A stretch of 18,043 nt of DNA from JBBKWH01 sp037968855 (GCA_037968855.1 JBBKWH010000118.1:1-18043); one strand, 5' to 3'; counted from the first letter of the stretch, positions 1 through 7,500 are shown. Numbers and translations: made by a program. Notes: generated from the sequence alone by a model not told the origin.

Positions 1-56
1 AACGTTACAACATTCAGGGGTCCTTCTTTGTTTGATTTGCTTAAACCGAACTCAGG

Positions 57-356
57 TTACTTACACCAATACGTCCACAATTCGGGATCGGCATCGCAAT
101 CGAGCAACATTTGTTCGTGATTACCCAGCAGACAAGTCAATTGGGTTTGGGTCTGCGCATCAATCAAAAAATCAATCACCCCTTTGCTGTCTGGCCCACG
201 GTCAATGTAGTCACCCAAACAAATCACTCGGTCACGCATGGTTGGCTGGATGTGGTGCCAGATCACTTCTAATGCGGTCAAACAGCCGTGGATATCGCCA
301 AACACAAAGCAGCGATCTATATGAGCCAATGATAGCGTGGTCGATACGTTGGTCAT
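57..356 (-). pseudogene. Metallophosphoesterase (PPP-type), C-terminally truncated
   Basis: The 99-residue product carries the first metal-binding motifs of the calcineurin-like/PPP serine-threonine phosphatase family (bacterial PrpA/ApaH relatives): GDIHG near residue 20, GDYIDRGPDS near residue 48 and GNHE near residue 78. Family members run to about 200 residues or more and supply further metal-binding histidines from the second half. Here the frame ends in TAA right after PELWTYWCK, where homologues normally continue with a Gly-Gly-containing segment, so the second half is missing. The other two minus-strand frames across the last 56 bases do not restore a recognisable family sequence. 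An RBS-like AGGGGG lies about 9 nt before the ATG. It follows arsJ on the same strand after about 100 nt. I read it as a truncated, probably inactive gene; a sequencing error or an unusual short form remains possible. Confidence 0.7.
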
Positions 357-459
357 GATGGTGATCCCCCTTTGATCTTGACACTCAGTTTAGGTTGCTT
401 TGGCTTATTGCCTATATGCCGAGTGTGATACGCATCGCTACCAAATTAGTGATAATAGC

Positions 460-1695
460 TTATCTTATAAGGTGTTGTGCTCGATGCGGCAATTTGCGAG
501 AAACCACAGTCGCCAATGCCAATAAGCCAAACGACACCCACAAACACGCCACCAAGCCATACACCTGATAAATCCAACCAGACAACAGCGTCCCGATCAG
601 TCGGCCCAAAGCATTGGACATATAATAAAAACCCACATCCAACGAGACGCCATCCGCCTTGGCATACGACACGATCAGATAACTATGTAATGACGAATTA
701 ATTGCAAACACCACACCAAACACCAGCAACCCGATCACTAATACGATTGGCAGTACCGAGAAGTTAAGCGGAATACAAAATAAACTTGCGGCAAGTAGCC
801 CTGTTACTGCGGTCAGACCTGCGGCCCAGCGCCATGCCGATTGACCATCTGCCACTGCACCGTTTTTTTGTTGGGTAATCCGTGGCGCAAGGGTTTGCAC
901 GCCGCCATAACCAATCACCCATATCGCCAAAAATCCGCCAACTTGCCAAAAACTCCAGCCCAATACCGCAGACAAATACACCGGCAAGGCCACCACAAAC
1001 CAGACATCCCGCGCCGCAAATAAGCAAAAGCGTGCCGCAGACAATCGGTTAATGGCCGGACTTTTGGAAAATAACTCACGGAATTTTGGCTTGGCTTTGG
1101 CTTTGCCCAAGTCTTGGGTCAGTAAGCGCAAGCTAACCACCCAGACCAGCGCTAACACACTGGCCATCGCCCACATTGCGCCAGCAAAGCCTAGCCACGT
1201 CAGCAGCACCGCACCCAAAAAAAAGCCTGCGCCTTTTAAGGCATTTTTGGAGCCTGTAAGTCGGGCAATCCATCGGTAGAGCTGGCCCTGCGCCTGATCG
1301 TTGACCAATAGCTTAATGCTGCTTTTGGCACTCATTTTGTTTAAGTCTTTGGCAATGCCGGACAGTGCTTGCGCGACCATCACCAATGCAACACTCAGCC
1401 ATTCGTTTGGCACAGTCAGCATTAGCAAAGCCGCCACTTGCAAGCCCAGACCTAAATTCATGGTGCGGTTTAAGCCAATCCGTGCGCCCAGATAACCGCC
1501 AAACAAATTGGTGATCACCCCAAACAACTCATAAAATAAAAACAGTGCCGCCACTTGCAGCGGCCCATAGCCCAACTGATGAAAATGCAGCACCACCAGC
1601 ATCCGTAGTGCGCCATCGGTCAAGGTAAAGGCCCAATAATTGCCAGTCACCAACATGTATTGGCGAATCTGTGGACTCAGCGATGCAATCGACAT
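460..1695 (-). CDS. arsJ: ArsJ, organoarsenical (1-arseno-3-phosphoglycerate) efflux MFS transporter
   Basis: A 411-residue hydrophobic protein with about twelve membrane segments and major-facilitator layout. The N-terminal pattern NYWAFTLTDGALRMLVVLHF followed by LGYGPLQVAALFLFYE, and the later GYLGARIGLNRTMNLGL, are what I know from ArsJ. The length matches that family. ArsJ sits in the inner membrane and exports 1-arseno-3-phosphoglycerate, the unstable product made when GAPDH uses arsenate in place of phosphate; the exported compound breaks down outside, which gives net arsenate efflux. The gene lies 29 nt downstream of a GAPDH gene on the same strand, which is the diagnostic arrangement, and it is the last gene of the arsR-led operon. 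Its RBS is weak (GAGT about 12 nt before ATG), so translation may depend on the upstream gene. No clear terminator follows; only a 5-bp GATAA/TTATC hairpin is seen around 450-465. Confidence 0.9.
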   Translation of the reverse strand: MSIASLSPQIRQYMLVTGNYWAFTLTDGALRMLVVLHFHQLGYGPLQVAALFLFYELFGVITNLFGGYLGARIGLNRTMNLGLGLQVAALLMLTVPNEWLSVALVMVAQALSGIAKDLNKMSAKSSIKLLVNDQAQGQLYRWIARLTGSKNALKGAGFFLGAVLLTWLGFAGAMWAMASVLALVWVVSLRLLTQDLGKAKAKPKFRELFSKSPAINRLSAARFCLFAARDVWFVVALPVYLSAVLGWSFWQVGGFLAIWVIGYGGVQTLAPRITQQKNGAVADGQSAWRWAAGLTAVTGLLAASLFCIPLNFSVLPIVLVIGLLVFGVVFAINSSLHSYLIVSYAKADGVSLDVGFYYMSNALGRLIGTLLSGWIYQVYGLVACLWVSFGLLALATVVSRKLPHRAQHLIR

Positions 1696-1724
1696 AACGC
1701 GTGACTCAGCAAAAACCGTCTGGG

Positions 1725-2735
1725 TTAGGCATCGAGCAAGCCCACTTTACGCACCAACTCGACCAAACGATTGGCATAGCCCCACTCGTTGTCGTACCAC
1801 GCATACAGTTTTAATTGCGTGTCATTGACCACCATGGTGGATAGCGCATCAATAATCGACGAACGTGGATCAGTCCGATAATCAATCGACACCAAGGGCC
1901 GCGCCTCATAACCCAAAATACCTTGCAACGGCGCTGACTCGCTGGCAGCTTTGAGCAAGCCATTGACCTCTTCAACCGTTGTGGCACGCTCTAGCTCAAA
2001 CACGCAATCGGTCAAAGACGCATTGGCTAACGGCACACGCACCGCATGGCCATTTAAGCGACCACGCAATTCTGGAAAAATCTCAGCAATGGCCGTAGCC
2101 GATCCAGTGGTGGTTGGAATCAAACTCATGCCAGACGCACGGGCGCGGCGTAGGTCTTTGTGCGCTTGATCCAAGATGCTCTGGGTATTGGTCAGATCGT
2201 GAATAGTGGTGATTGAACCATGCCGAATTCCCAGCGCCTCGTGAATCACTTTGACCACGGGTGCAAGGCAGTTGGTGGTACATGATGCCGCCGTGACAAT
2301 CCGATGCACCGCCGGATCATATAAATGATCATTGACACCCATCACAATATTAAGCGCACCAGCTTCTTTGACTGGCGCAGCAACCACCACGCGTTTCACC
2401 TGTTGCTGCAAATAAGCATCCAGTAGCGCAACCGTTTTCATCTTGCCGCTGGACTCAATCACCACATCACAGCCCGACCAATCGACATCCGCAATGGTCT
2501 TTTGTGCGGTCACGTGAATCCGCTGACCATCAATCAGGATGGCATCGCCATCAACACTGATTGGTTGCGCCCAACGACCGTGAATCGAATCAAACTCAAT
2601 TAAGTGTGCATGGGTAGCGGCATCGCCTGCCGGATCATTGATCTGCACAAACTCAATCTCAGGCCATGCCCATGCCGCACGCAAGGCCAAACGGCCAATC
2701 CGGCCAAAGCCATTGATCCCCACTTTAATGCTCAT
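1725..2735 (-). CDS. ArsJ-associated glyceraldehyde-3-phosphate dehydrogenase
   Basis: A 336-residue GAPDH. The Rossmann fingerprint GINGFGRIGR is at the N-terminus. The catalytic cysteine is in SCTTNCLAP (about Cys152), the assisting histidine in TIHDLTNTQ (about His179), and the C-terminal WYDNEWGYANR closes the NAD site. In ars operons this enzyme is understood to arsenylate glyceraldehyde-3-phosphate with arsenate, making 1-arseno-3-phosphoglycerate for ArsJ. The adjacency to arsJ and the arsR-led operon argue for that role over central glycolysis. The start is placed at the ATG at 2735 rather than the in-frame GTG two codons upstream: an AGGAG lies 8 nt before the ATG but only 2 nt before the GTG. 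A 73-nt spacer separates it from the ynfA-like gene upstream. A housekeeping GAPDH cannot be excluded from sequence alone. Confidence 0.9.
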   Translation of the reverse strand: MSIKVGINGFGRIGRLALRAAWAWPEIEFVQINDPAGDAATHAHLIEFDSIHGRWAQPISVDGDAILIDGQRIHVTAQKTIADVDWSGCDVVIESSGKMKTVALLDAYLQQQVKRVVVAAPVKEAGALNIVMGVNDHLYDPAVHRIVTAASCTTNCLAPVVKVIHEALGIRHGSITTIHDLTNTQSILDQAHKDLRRARASGMSLIPTTTGSATAIAEIFPELRGRLNGHAVRVPLANASLTDCVFELERATTVEEVNGLLKAASESAPLQGILGYEARPLVSIDYRTDPRSSIIDALSTMVVNDTQLKLYAWYDNEWGYANRLVELVRKVGLLDA

Positions 2736-2808
2736 ACACACGACTCCTCTTTTTTCTCAATACGCTTCAATACAGTCAGTTTAATCTTCATGATCAATCA
2801 TCTACCGC

Positions 2809-3171
2809 TTATGGCGATGCTGGCGCGCAGATCATAATGGTCACACCTAACAGCACCACCAACACACCCGTCAGATCCCAAACCGAAGGCCGAATGCCAT
2901 CCACCTGCCATAACCAAATCAACGCCAACGCGATATACACCCCACCATATGCCGCATACACTCGCCCAGAGGCCTGTGGATGCAAAGTGAGCAGCCATGC
3001 AAAGAGACTTAACGACAGTGCTGCCGGAATCAGCAACGCGATACTCTTGCCCTGCCTCAGCCACAGATACGGCAAGTAACAACCGATAATTTCGGCCAAA
3101 GCGGTACAGACAAATAGCGCAAAGGTCTTGCTCACGCCCAGTAACGATGGCTCAGCAGATGGCCCGATCAT
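2809..3171 (-). CDS. ynfA: YnfA/UPF0060 family small membrane protein
   Basis: A 120-residue, four-helix membrane protein of the YnfA (UPF0060) type, recognised from FALFVCTALAEIIGCYLPYL, RVYAAYGGVYIALALIWLW and the closing VLVVLLGVTIM. The family resembles small multidrug-resistance (SMR) transporters; its substrate is not settled. Members are often found next to metal-resistance genes, and here it lies between arsR and the GAPDH gene, so an accessory role in arsenic or metal efflux is an inference. The start chosen is the ATG at 3171, which overlaps the arsR stop codon as ATGA and implies translational coupling. An in-frame TTG three codons earlier (3180) is possible but less likely. Confidence 0.85.
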   Translation of the reverse strand: MIGPSAEPSLLGVSKTFALFVCTALAEIIGCYLPYLWLRQGKSIALLIPAALSLSLFAWLLTLHPQASGRVYAAYGGVYIALALIWLWQVDGIRPSVWDLTGVLVVLLGVTIMICAPASP

Positions 3172-3524
3172 GGACAGCAACTGATGGCTTGACGCATGGG
3201 ACGTTGATCACCCATTCGCATTAAGCGTTGATGTTCATCGTTTAAGTCTTGGGCCTCTTTGAGTAGATCGACCAGCACTTGTACCCAACTGGGCAAGTCT
3301 GACGGCAAATGGTAATAGACCCACTGCCCGCGCCGATGATCCATGAGCAATCCAACGCTGCGTAACAAAGCCAAATGGCGTGAGATTTTGGGCTGGCTTT
3401 CGCCTAACGCACACATCAACTCGCATACGCACAACTCACCTTCTGTGGCGATCAGTGCCACGATACGGCAGCGGGTTTCGTCCGCGAGGGCCTTAAACCA
3501 TTGGGCGGGATTGTGCTCAGGCAT
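3168..3524 (-). CDS. arsR: ArsR/SmtB family arsenic-responsive repressor
   Basis: A 118-residue winged-helix repressor. The N-terminal FKALADETRCRIVALI helix, the metal-sensing ELCVCELMC (Cys32, Cys34, Cys38) and the recognition helix SQPKISRHLALLRSVGLL (43-60) are all visible, followed by the wing RRGQWVYYHL. The CVC motif in the DNA-binding domain is the classical As(III)/Sb(III) site of ArsR: binding releases the repressor from DNA. A second Cys pair (116-117) lies at the extreme C-terminus, as in several ArsR proteins that have C-terminal ligands. It heads the operon arsR-ynfA-GAPDH-arsJ and is expected to repress its own promoter; a perfect dyad upstream is the likely operator. The RBS is weak (GAG about 12 nt before ATG). 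Confidence 0.92.
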   Translation of the reverse strand: MPEHNPAQWFKALADETRCRIVALIATEGELCVCELMCALGESQPKISRHLALLRSVGLLMDHRRGQWVYYHLPSDLPSWVQVLVDLLKEAQDLNDEHQRLMRMGDQRPMRQAISCCP

Positions 3525-3550
3525 ACTACTGACTCACTCGGAATATGTAG

Positions 3551-3570
3551 ATATATGGATAAGCATATAT
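3551..3570 (-). promoter_or_regulatory. Candidate ArsR operator (perfect AT-rich dyad)
   Basis: ATATATG, six bases, CATATAT: a perfect 7-bp inverted repeat lying 27-46 nt upstream of the arsR start codon. Size, composition and position fit ArsR/SmtB operators. On the minus strand a TATGCT hexamer inside the dyad could be the -10 box, with a poor TTGGAT -35 about 18 nt upstream, so bound repressor would cover the promoter. Operator by inference; the dyad itself is seen directly. Confidence 0.6.
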
Positions 3571-3801
3571 AAAAAGGTTATGCAAATCCAATCAATAGCT
3601 GCTTTATCATAAATTGTTCATTTGCTTAGGCTATTTAGCTGTTGTTGTGCAGTAGTTTCCTTGATCTGACTGATCATAGGGTTGATGATTTATTAATGAA
3701 TAATTCTTCCATGCGGGTAATTTTCAATGCATCTCTTTCATGACCAAATCCATTGGTATTTTGATTAAAAGATGAAACCAATAATCTAAACACCTAGATA
3801 T

Positions 3802-3838
3802 AAAAAGAATAATTCATCATTGAATGATTATTCTTTTT
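3802..3838. repeat. AT-only hairpin upstream of the lipase
   Basis: Arms AAAAAGAATAAT (3802-3813) and ATTATTCTTTTT (3827-3838) are exact complements around a 13-nt centre that itself contains TTCA/TGAA. Because one arm begins with A5 and the other ends in T5-6, it could act as a weak bidirectional intrinsic terminator, but the stem holds almost no G-C pairs. It could also be a protein-binding dyad for lipase control. Confidence 0.45.
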
Positions 3839-3876
3839 TAATAGCACTACAAAAGTTTGATTTATTACTTTTCCAT

Positions 3877-3898
3877 AATTAGTATAATTACTCTAATT
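3877..3898 (+). promoter_or_regulatory. Possible lipase promoter -10 region inside a dyad
   Basis: A consensus TATAAT at 3883-3888 lies about 37 nt upstream of the lipase ATG. The only nearby -35-like hexamer, TTGATT at 3857-3862, is 20 nt away, which is too far for a good sigma-70 promoter. The -10 is embedded in AATTAG-N10-CTAATT, an inverted repeat that might be an operator. In DNA this AT-rich, both elements may be chance. Confidence 0.3.
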
Positions 3899-3924
3899 TT
3901 TTAGTGCAGATTTGCGAGCAATCT

Positions 3925-4908
3925 ATGAAAGGTTTTTTGACCCTCATCGCAGCATCAGTCATGTCATGTAGTGCGTATGCAGAAACCTACTACAACTGTG
4001 CAACCAACACCGGATGTGTACCTGCTGGTGTGATTACCACAAAATCCACGTATGCAAAAACCAAATATCCCCTTGTGTTAGCGCACGGTATGGGTGCCTT
4101 TAATAGCATCGGGCCAGTCAGTAGCTGGTATGCAATCCCAGAGAATTTGGCTCAGAACGGTGCGACTGTTTACAGCACCAAGGTCTCCACCATTAACTCC
4201 TCCGATGCACGCGGTGAGCAACTCCTCACTCAAGTTAAACAGATTGCGGCGTTGACACCGACCGGCAAAGTCAATCTGATCGGCCATAGTCATGGTGGGC
4301 AATCGGTACGCTATGTGCTTGGTGTTGCTCCACAGTATGTGGCATCGGTGACGACCATCGCATCTCCGCATAAAGGCACGCCCATCGCCGATGTCTTATT
4401 GGGCACACTGGCCGCTGATCGCAGCAAACTGCTGACGCCTGTTGCCGCAACAGCACTCAATGGTTTTGGGCTTTTGGTCTCTTTACTTTCGGGTGGTGGC
4501 TCATACCCGCAAGACTCACTGGTTGGCTTTGAATCAATTAGTAGCAAAGGCTCTGCTGAATTTAACGCGCGCTTTCCGGCTGGTGTACCAAAGACTGCAT
4601 GTGGATCTGGTGTGGCGCAAAACAAAGGGGTTCGTTTTTATTCATGGAGCGGCGGCAAGCAGCTCACCAATCCAGTCGATGCCTCTGATGCGGCACTCGC
4701 TGCGACCAGCCTAGTTTTTTCGGGTGATGTGAATGATGGATTGGTCGGTAGTTGTAGTAGTCACTTTGGTCAAGTGATTCGAGACAATTATCGAATGAAC
4801 CATCTGGATGAAATCAATCAATTGTTTGGGCTGGTCAGTCTGTTTGAAACCAATCCAGTTTCGGTATTTAGGCAACATGCCAATCGTCTAAAAAATACAG
4901 GGCTGTAA
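3925..4908 (+). CDS. lip: Secreted triacylglycerol lipase (Pseudomonas-type, family I)
   Basis: A 327-residue alpha/beta-hydrolase closely resembling Pseudomonas/Acinetobacter LipA, which hydrolyses long-chain triacylglycerols outside the cell. A Sec signal peptide is visible (MKGFLTLIAASVMSCSAYA, cleavage after AYA around residue 19). The oxyanion segment is VLAHGMG (51-57) and the nucleophile elbow GHSHGG has Ser122. By alignment from memory with P. aeruginosa LipA, Asp271 (NDGLVG) and His293 (MNHLDE) complete the triad, Asp252 and Asp295 fit the Ca2+ site, and Cys226-Cys277 the disulfide. The mature protein has an extra N-terminal stretch of about 20 residues with two more cysteines (25 and 31). 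The start is the ATG at 3925, which gives a normal signal peptide; an upstream GTG at 3904 would put a polar extension before it. No foldase gene (lipB/lif) is adjacent: the next gene on each side is on the other strand. Confidence 0.93.
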   Translation: MKGFLTLIAASVMSCSAYAETYYNCATNTGCVPAGVITTKSTYAKTKYPLVLAHGMGAFNSIGPVSSWYAIPENLAQNGATVYSTKVSTINSSDARGEQLLTQVKQIAALTPTGKVNLIGHSHGGQSVRYVLGVAPQYVASVTTIASPHKGTPIADVLLGTLAADRSKLLTPVAATALNGFGLLVSLLSGGGSYPQDSLVGFESISSKGSAEFNARFPAGVPKTACGSGVAQNKGVRFYSWSGGKQLTNPVDASDAALAATSLVFSGDVNDGLVGSCSSHFGQVIRDNYRMNHLDEINQLFGLVSLFETNPVSVFRQHANRLKNTGL

Positions 4909-4924
4909 GCGATCTTCATGAGTC

Positions 4925-4984
4925 ACCACTGATGCTATTTTATCAGCATGATTTTTGGATGATGCTGATGGATAGCACAGTGGT
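4925..4984 (+). terminator. Long imperfect hairpin after the lipase gene
   Basis: Beginning 16 nt after the lipase stop, three nested complementary blocks make about 21 base pairs: ACCACTG (4925-4931) with CAGTGGT (4978-4984), TGCTAT (4933-4938) with ATAGCA (4972-4977), and ATCAGCAT (4942-4949) with ATGCTGAT (4962-4969), around a 12-nt loop. There is one bulged A and a small internal loop. A T6 run comes 12 nt after the stem, too far for a classical intrinsic terminator, so transcript 3'-end protection or a processed RNA are alternatives. It also lies just downstream of the convergent TRIC-type gene. Confidence 0.6.
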
Positions 4985-5027
4985 TGAAAATTATATTTTT
5001 TAATATTTCAGCGGGTAGCAAAATGAC

Positions 5028-5645
5028 TCAATGCACATCATCTTGATAAACAAATTTCGGCATTTCCCAATGATTGCGCATGGCCAGCAACCGGAATAAA
5101 AACCCACCAAATAAAGAAATCAAAATATTTTGATCATCCGACAAGCCCAACCAGCGCCCAAACAAATAACAACAGGCCGTCGCCAAGCCCACACTGGCAT
5201 ATAACTCACGCTGAAACACCAGTGGCACATCATTGCACAAGGTATCGCGCAAAATACCGCCAAACACCCCCGTCATCACCCCGCAGACCACCGCAATCAC
5301 CCCACCGTGCCCCGCACTCAGCGCGACTTGGCAGCCAATCAAGGTAAAGCACACCAATCCAATGGCATCTAGAACCAAAAACAACGACTTTAAGTGCTTC
5401 ATCAATGGCGCAATAAACACCGTAATCAACGCCGCCGACGCGCAGAGCACCAGATACTCCGGATGCTTGACCCACGTCAGCGGATAATGACCCAACAACA
5501 TGTCACGTACCGATCCGCCACCAAGCGCCGTCACACAGGCGATCAGCACTACACCAAACCAATCCATACTGCGTCGGCCAGCAGACAACGCACCGGTCAT
5601 GGCTTCGGCGGTAATAGCAATGATATAGAGGACGGTCAACAACAT
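5028..5645 (-). CDS. TRIC/YicG family (UPF0126) membrane protein
   Basis: A 205-residue inner-membrane protein of the bacterial trimeric intracellular cation channel family (E. coli YicG, UPF0126). It shows two related halves, each with a Gly-rich turn followed by an Arg-Asp: ALGGGSVRDMLLG near residue 41 and GVFGGILRDTLCND near residue 128, inside about seven hydrophobic segments. Prokaryotic TRIC homologues form trimers that conduct monovalent cations; another annotation tradition calls the family glycine transporter, so the physiological substrate is uncertain. It stands alone on its strand, convergent with the lipase and divergent from the aldehyde dehydrogenase. The ATG at 5645 opens directly into the first helix; the RBS is weak. 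Confidence 0.85.
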   Translation of the reverse strand: MLLTVLYIIAITAEAMTGALSAGRRSMDWFGVVLIACVTALGGGSVRDMLLGHYPLTWVKHPEYLVLCASAALITVFIAPLMKHLKSLFLVLDAIGLVCFTLIGCQVALSAGHGGVIAVVCGVMTGVFGGILRDTLCNDVPLVFQRELYASVGLATACCYLFGRWLGLSDDQNILISLFGGFLFRLLAMRNHWEMPKFVYQDDVH

Positions 5646-6011
5646 GAACAGCGCTCGCTTTAACCCAGATACCCCGCTGCGACCTATACATATAAGTCAA
5701 TCTGGCGTGGGCGGCGAGTCTGGCAAGCGCACCAAAACAAGTCAAGCCATACGGTATGACTGCTCAGACGGCTTAAGCAGATTGACCAGCACCGATAGAA
5801 TCGCAGGATACACCCATCGTTATGGAGCCCCTTAAGTCCGTTATGACTTACCGAATGAGTCACGATTGTTACGCCATATAACTAGCACACGATCTATAGC
5901 TACATGACGCTAACCGAGTTGTGCCCAACTTAAAACGTTTGCTGCAATTGATCGGCATAGGGTGATGGCTACCGCACGATATTGTCCCGCCATAGCCCCA
6001 AGGAGCACGTC
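5646..6011. other. Gene-free divergent spacer
   Basis: About 366 nt between two divergent genes with no convincing coding frame, tRNA or structured RNA. It must hold both promoters, but I find no well-spaced sigma-70 pair. Small dyads are present: TAAGTC-N6-GACTTA (5833-5850) and AGTTG-TGCC-CAACT (5917-5930). Either could be an operator, or chance. Confidence 0.4.
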
Positions 6012-7427
6012 ATGAGCCAGCCCAATAACCAGATTCCAACCGCCAACCATCAGCAAGTCGAGACCTACAATCCTGCCACCGGTGAAGTCCATCAAACCTA
6101 CACCATGCACAGCCAAGACGAGATGCATGCGATTATTGAGCAAGCGCATCAAGCCTTTTTGAGCTGGAAAAAAACCAGCCTAGACGGACGGGCGCAAATT
6201 TTTCGTAAAACCGCCGATATCGTTGAGCGTGATAAGCAAATGCTCGGCGAAATGATGGCGCGTCAAATGGGTAAGCCAATCAAACAAGGCATTGGCGAAG
6301 CCGAACTCTGTGCAGCGATTTTGCGCTATACCGCCGAGCATGGCCCAATTCTGCTGGCTGACGAAAAGCGCGAGACTGAAGCGGGCAAATATGGTCTGGT
6401 CAGCTATTCACCGCTTGGGGTAATTTTGGGCTTACAGCCTTGGAACTTCCCCATGTACCAGTGCATGCGCTATAGCTGTGCGGTGATGATGGGTGGCAAT
6501 ACCACCGTATTTAAACACGCCACGCTATGCCTTGAAATGGCGCATAAAATCCAAGAAATGTACGAAGAAGCCGGTCTACCAGAACATGTGTTTAGCATTG
6601 TGTATTGTGGCGGTTCTGAGTCAATGAAGCTGATTGGTCATGACAAGATACGCGGTGTGACCTATACCGGTAGTGCTTCAGTCGGTCGTGACGTGGCACA
6701 AGAATGCGGTAAACATCTACGTAAAAACGTGATGGAACTGGGTGGTTCTGACCCCTACTTTGTACTGGCCGATGCCGATATTGATAAAGCCGTTGCGATC
6801 TGTGTCAAAGGTAGAACATCAAATACGGGTCAGGTTTGTGTGGCGGCCAAGCGGTTTTTTGTTGAAGCGCCTATTTTTGAAGCCTTTAAAACCAAATTTG
6901 TCGAAGCCATGAACAATGTTAGCTACGGCGATCCATTGGATGAAGCCAACGACATGGGGCCAATCTCAACCGAAGGTCTACGCAAAAACATTCACAAGCA
7001 GGTTCAACAATCGATTGAAGCAGGTTGTACTTTGCTATGCGGTGGCGAAATGCCTGAAGGTGCGGGTAACTTTTATCCGGCAACCATTTTGACCGACATC
7101 CCCAAAGGCTGTCCGGCCTATGACGAAGAAATCTTTGGCCCAGTGGCATCGTTGTTTAAATTTGATGACCTAGACAGCGCGCTTGAGATTGCCAATGGCC
7201 ATATGTACGGTCTAGGCGGTGGAGTGATTTCTGGTGATACCGACCGCGCGATTGAGATTGCCAAAAATCATATCGACTCAGGTATTTTGCAGATCAATCG
7301 CTTTAGCGGTGCAATTCCCGAAGTGCCATTTGGTGGCGTACGCGCATCTGGTTATGGCCGTGAGCATGGCGGGTTTGGCCTACGTGAATTTGTGAATGCC
7401 AAAGGGATTGTGGTCGAAGACCTGTAA
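6012..7427 (+). CDS. NAD(P)-dependent aldehyde dehydrogenase, succinate-semialdehyde dehydrogenase type
   Basis: A 471-residue aldehyde dehydrogenase. The cofactor and substrate motifs are in the usual order: LGLQPWNFPMYQ near residue 138, the glycine motif YTGSASVGRDVA near 218, the general base in VMELGGSDP (Glu242), the nucleophile in NTGQVCVAAKRF (Cys276, the usual 34 residues after the Glu), EEIFGPV, and the closing PFGGVRASGYGREHG. The overall pattern is that of the Sad/YneI and GabD group, which oxidises succinate semialdehyde to succinate in 4-aminobutyrate and related degradation. The exact substrate is not proven by sequence and no gab transaminase is adjacent. The start is the ATG at 6012, because AAGGAG sits 6 nt upstream (6000-6005); an in-frame ATG at 5982 lacks this. 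Monocistronic, with a strong terminator after it. Confidence 0.9.
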   Translation: MSQPNNQIPTANHQQVETYNPATGEVHQTYTMHSQDEMHAIIEQAHQAFLSWKKTSLDGRAQIFRKTADIVERDKQMLGEMMARQMGKPIKQGIGEAELCAAILRYTAEHGPILLADEKRETEAGKYGLVSYSPLGVILGLQPWNFPMYQCMRYSCAVMMGGNTTVFKHATLCLEMAHKIQEMYEEAGLPEHVFSIVYCGGSESMKLIGHDKIRGVTYTGSASVGRDVAQECGKHLRKNVMELGGSDPYFVLADADIDKAVAICVKGRTSNTGQVCVAAKRFFVEAPIFEAFKTKFVEAMNNVSYGDPLDEANDMGPISTEGLRKNIHKQVQQSIEAGCTLLCGGEMPEGAGNFYPATILTDIPKGCPAYDEEIFGPVASLFKFDDLDSALEIANGHMYGLGGGVISGDTDRAIEIAKNHIDSGILQINRFSGAIPEVPFGGVRASGYGREHGGFGLREFVNAKGIVVEDL

Positions 7428-7450
7428 TTCTACAGTTTAAGCACATCTAG

Positions 7451-7500
7451 ACTTATCCAAGCAGTCAAACCTACTGACCTGTCTTGGATAAGTTTTTTTT
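7451..7500 (+). terminator. Intrinsic terminator of the aldehyde dehydrogenase gene
   Basis: ACTTATCCAAG (7451-7461) pairs perfectly with CTTGGATAAGT (7483-7493), with a further CAG/CTG pairing inside, followed at once by a run of eight T (7493-7500). It starts 23 nt after the stop codon and is a textbook rho-independent terminator for plus-strand transcription. The reverse orientation lacks a T run, so it should not stop the convergent desaturase operon. Confidence 0.93.

Larger units (their letters stand above)
3525..3924. other. AT-rich gene-free stretch between arsR and the lipase
   Basis: About 400 nt, strongly AT-rich compared with its flanks, with no credible coding frame on either strand. 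Besides the ArsR dyad it holds a hairpin at 3802-3838 and a possible lipase promoter region near 3857-3898. The remainder (roughly 3600-3800) shows nothing I can name. Such AT-rich spacers can mark divergent promoter regions or a junction of acquired DNA; I cannot decide which. Confidence 0.5.

Noticed and set aside
1725..2735. Housekeeping glycolytic GAPDH
   Set aside because: Position between an arsR-led pair and arsJ is the known arsenic arrangement; not fully excluded, but less likely.
5833..5850. TAAGTC-N6-GACTTA as an operator
   Set aside because: Six-base arms are expected by chance at this length, and no regulator in the window suggests a match.
5646..6011. tRNA or structured RNA in the divergent spacer
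   Set aside because: No cloverleaf arms, CCA end or TTC-loop motif; only two short dyads.
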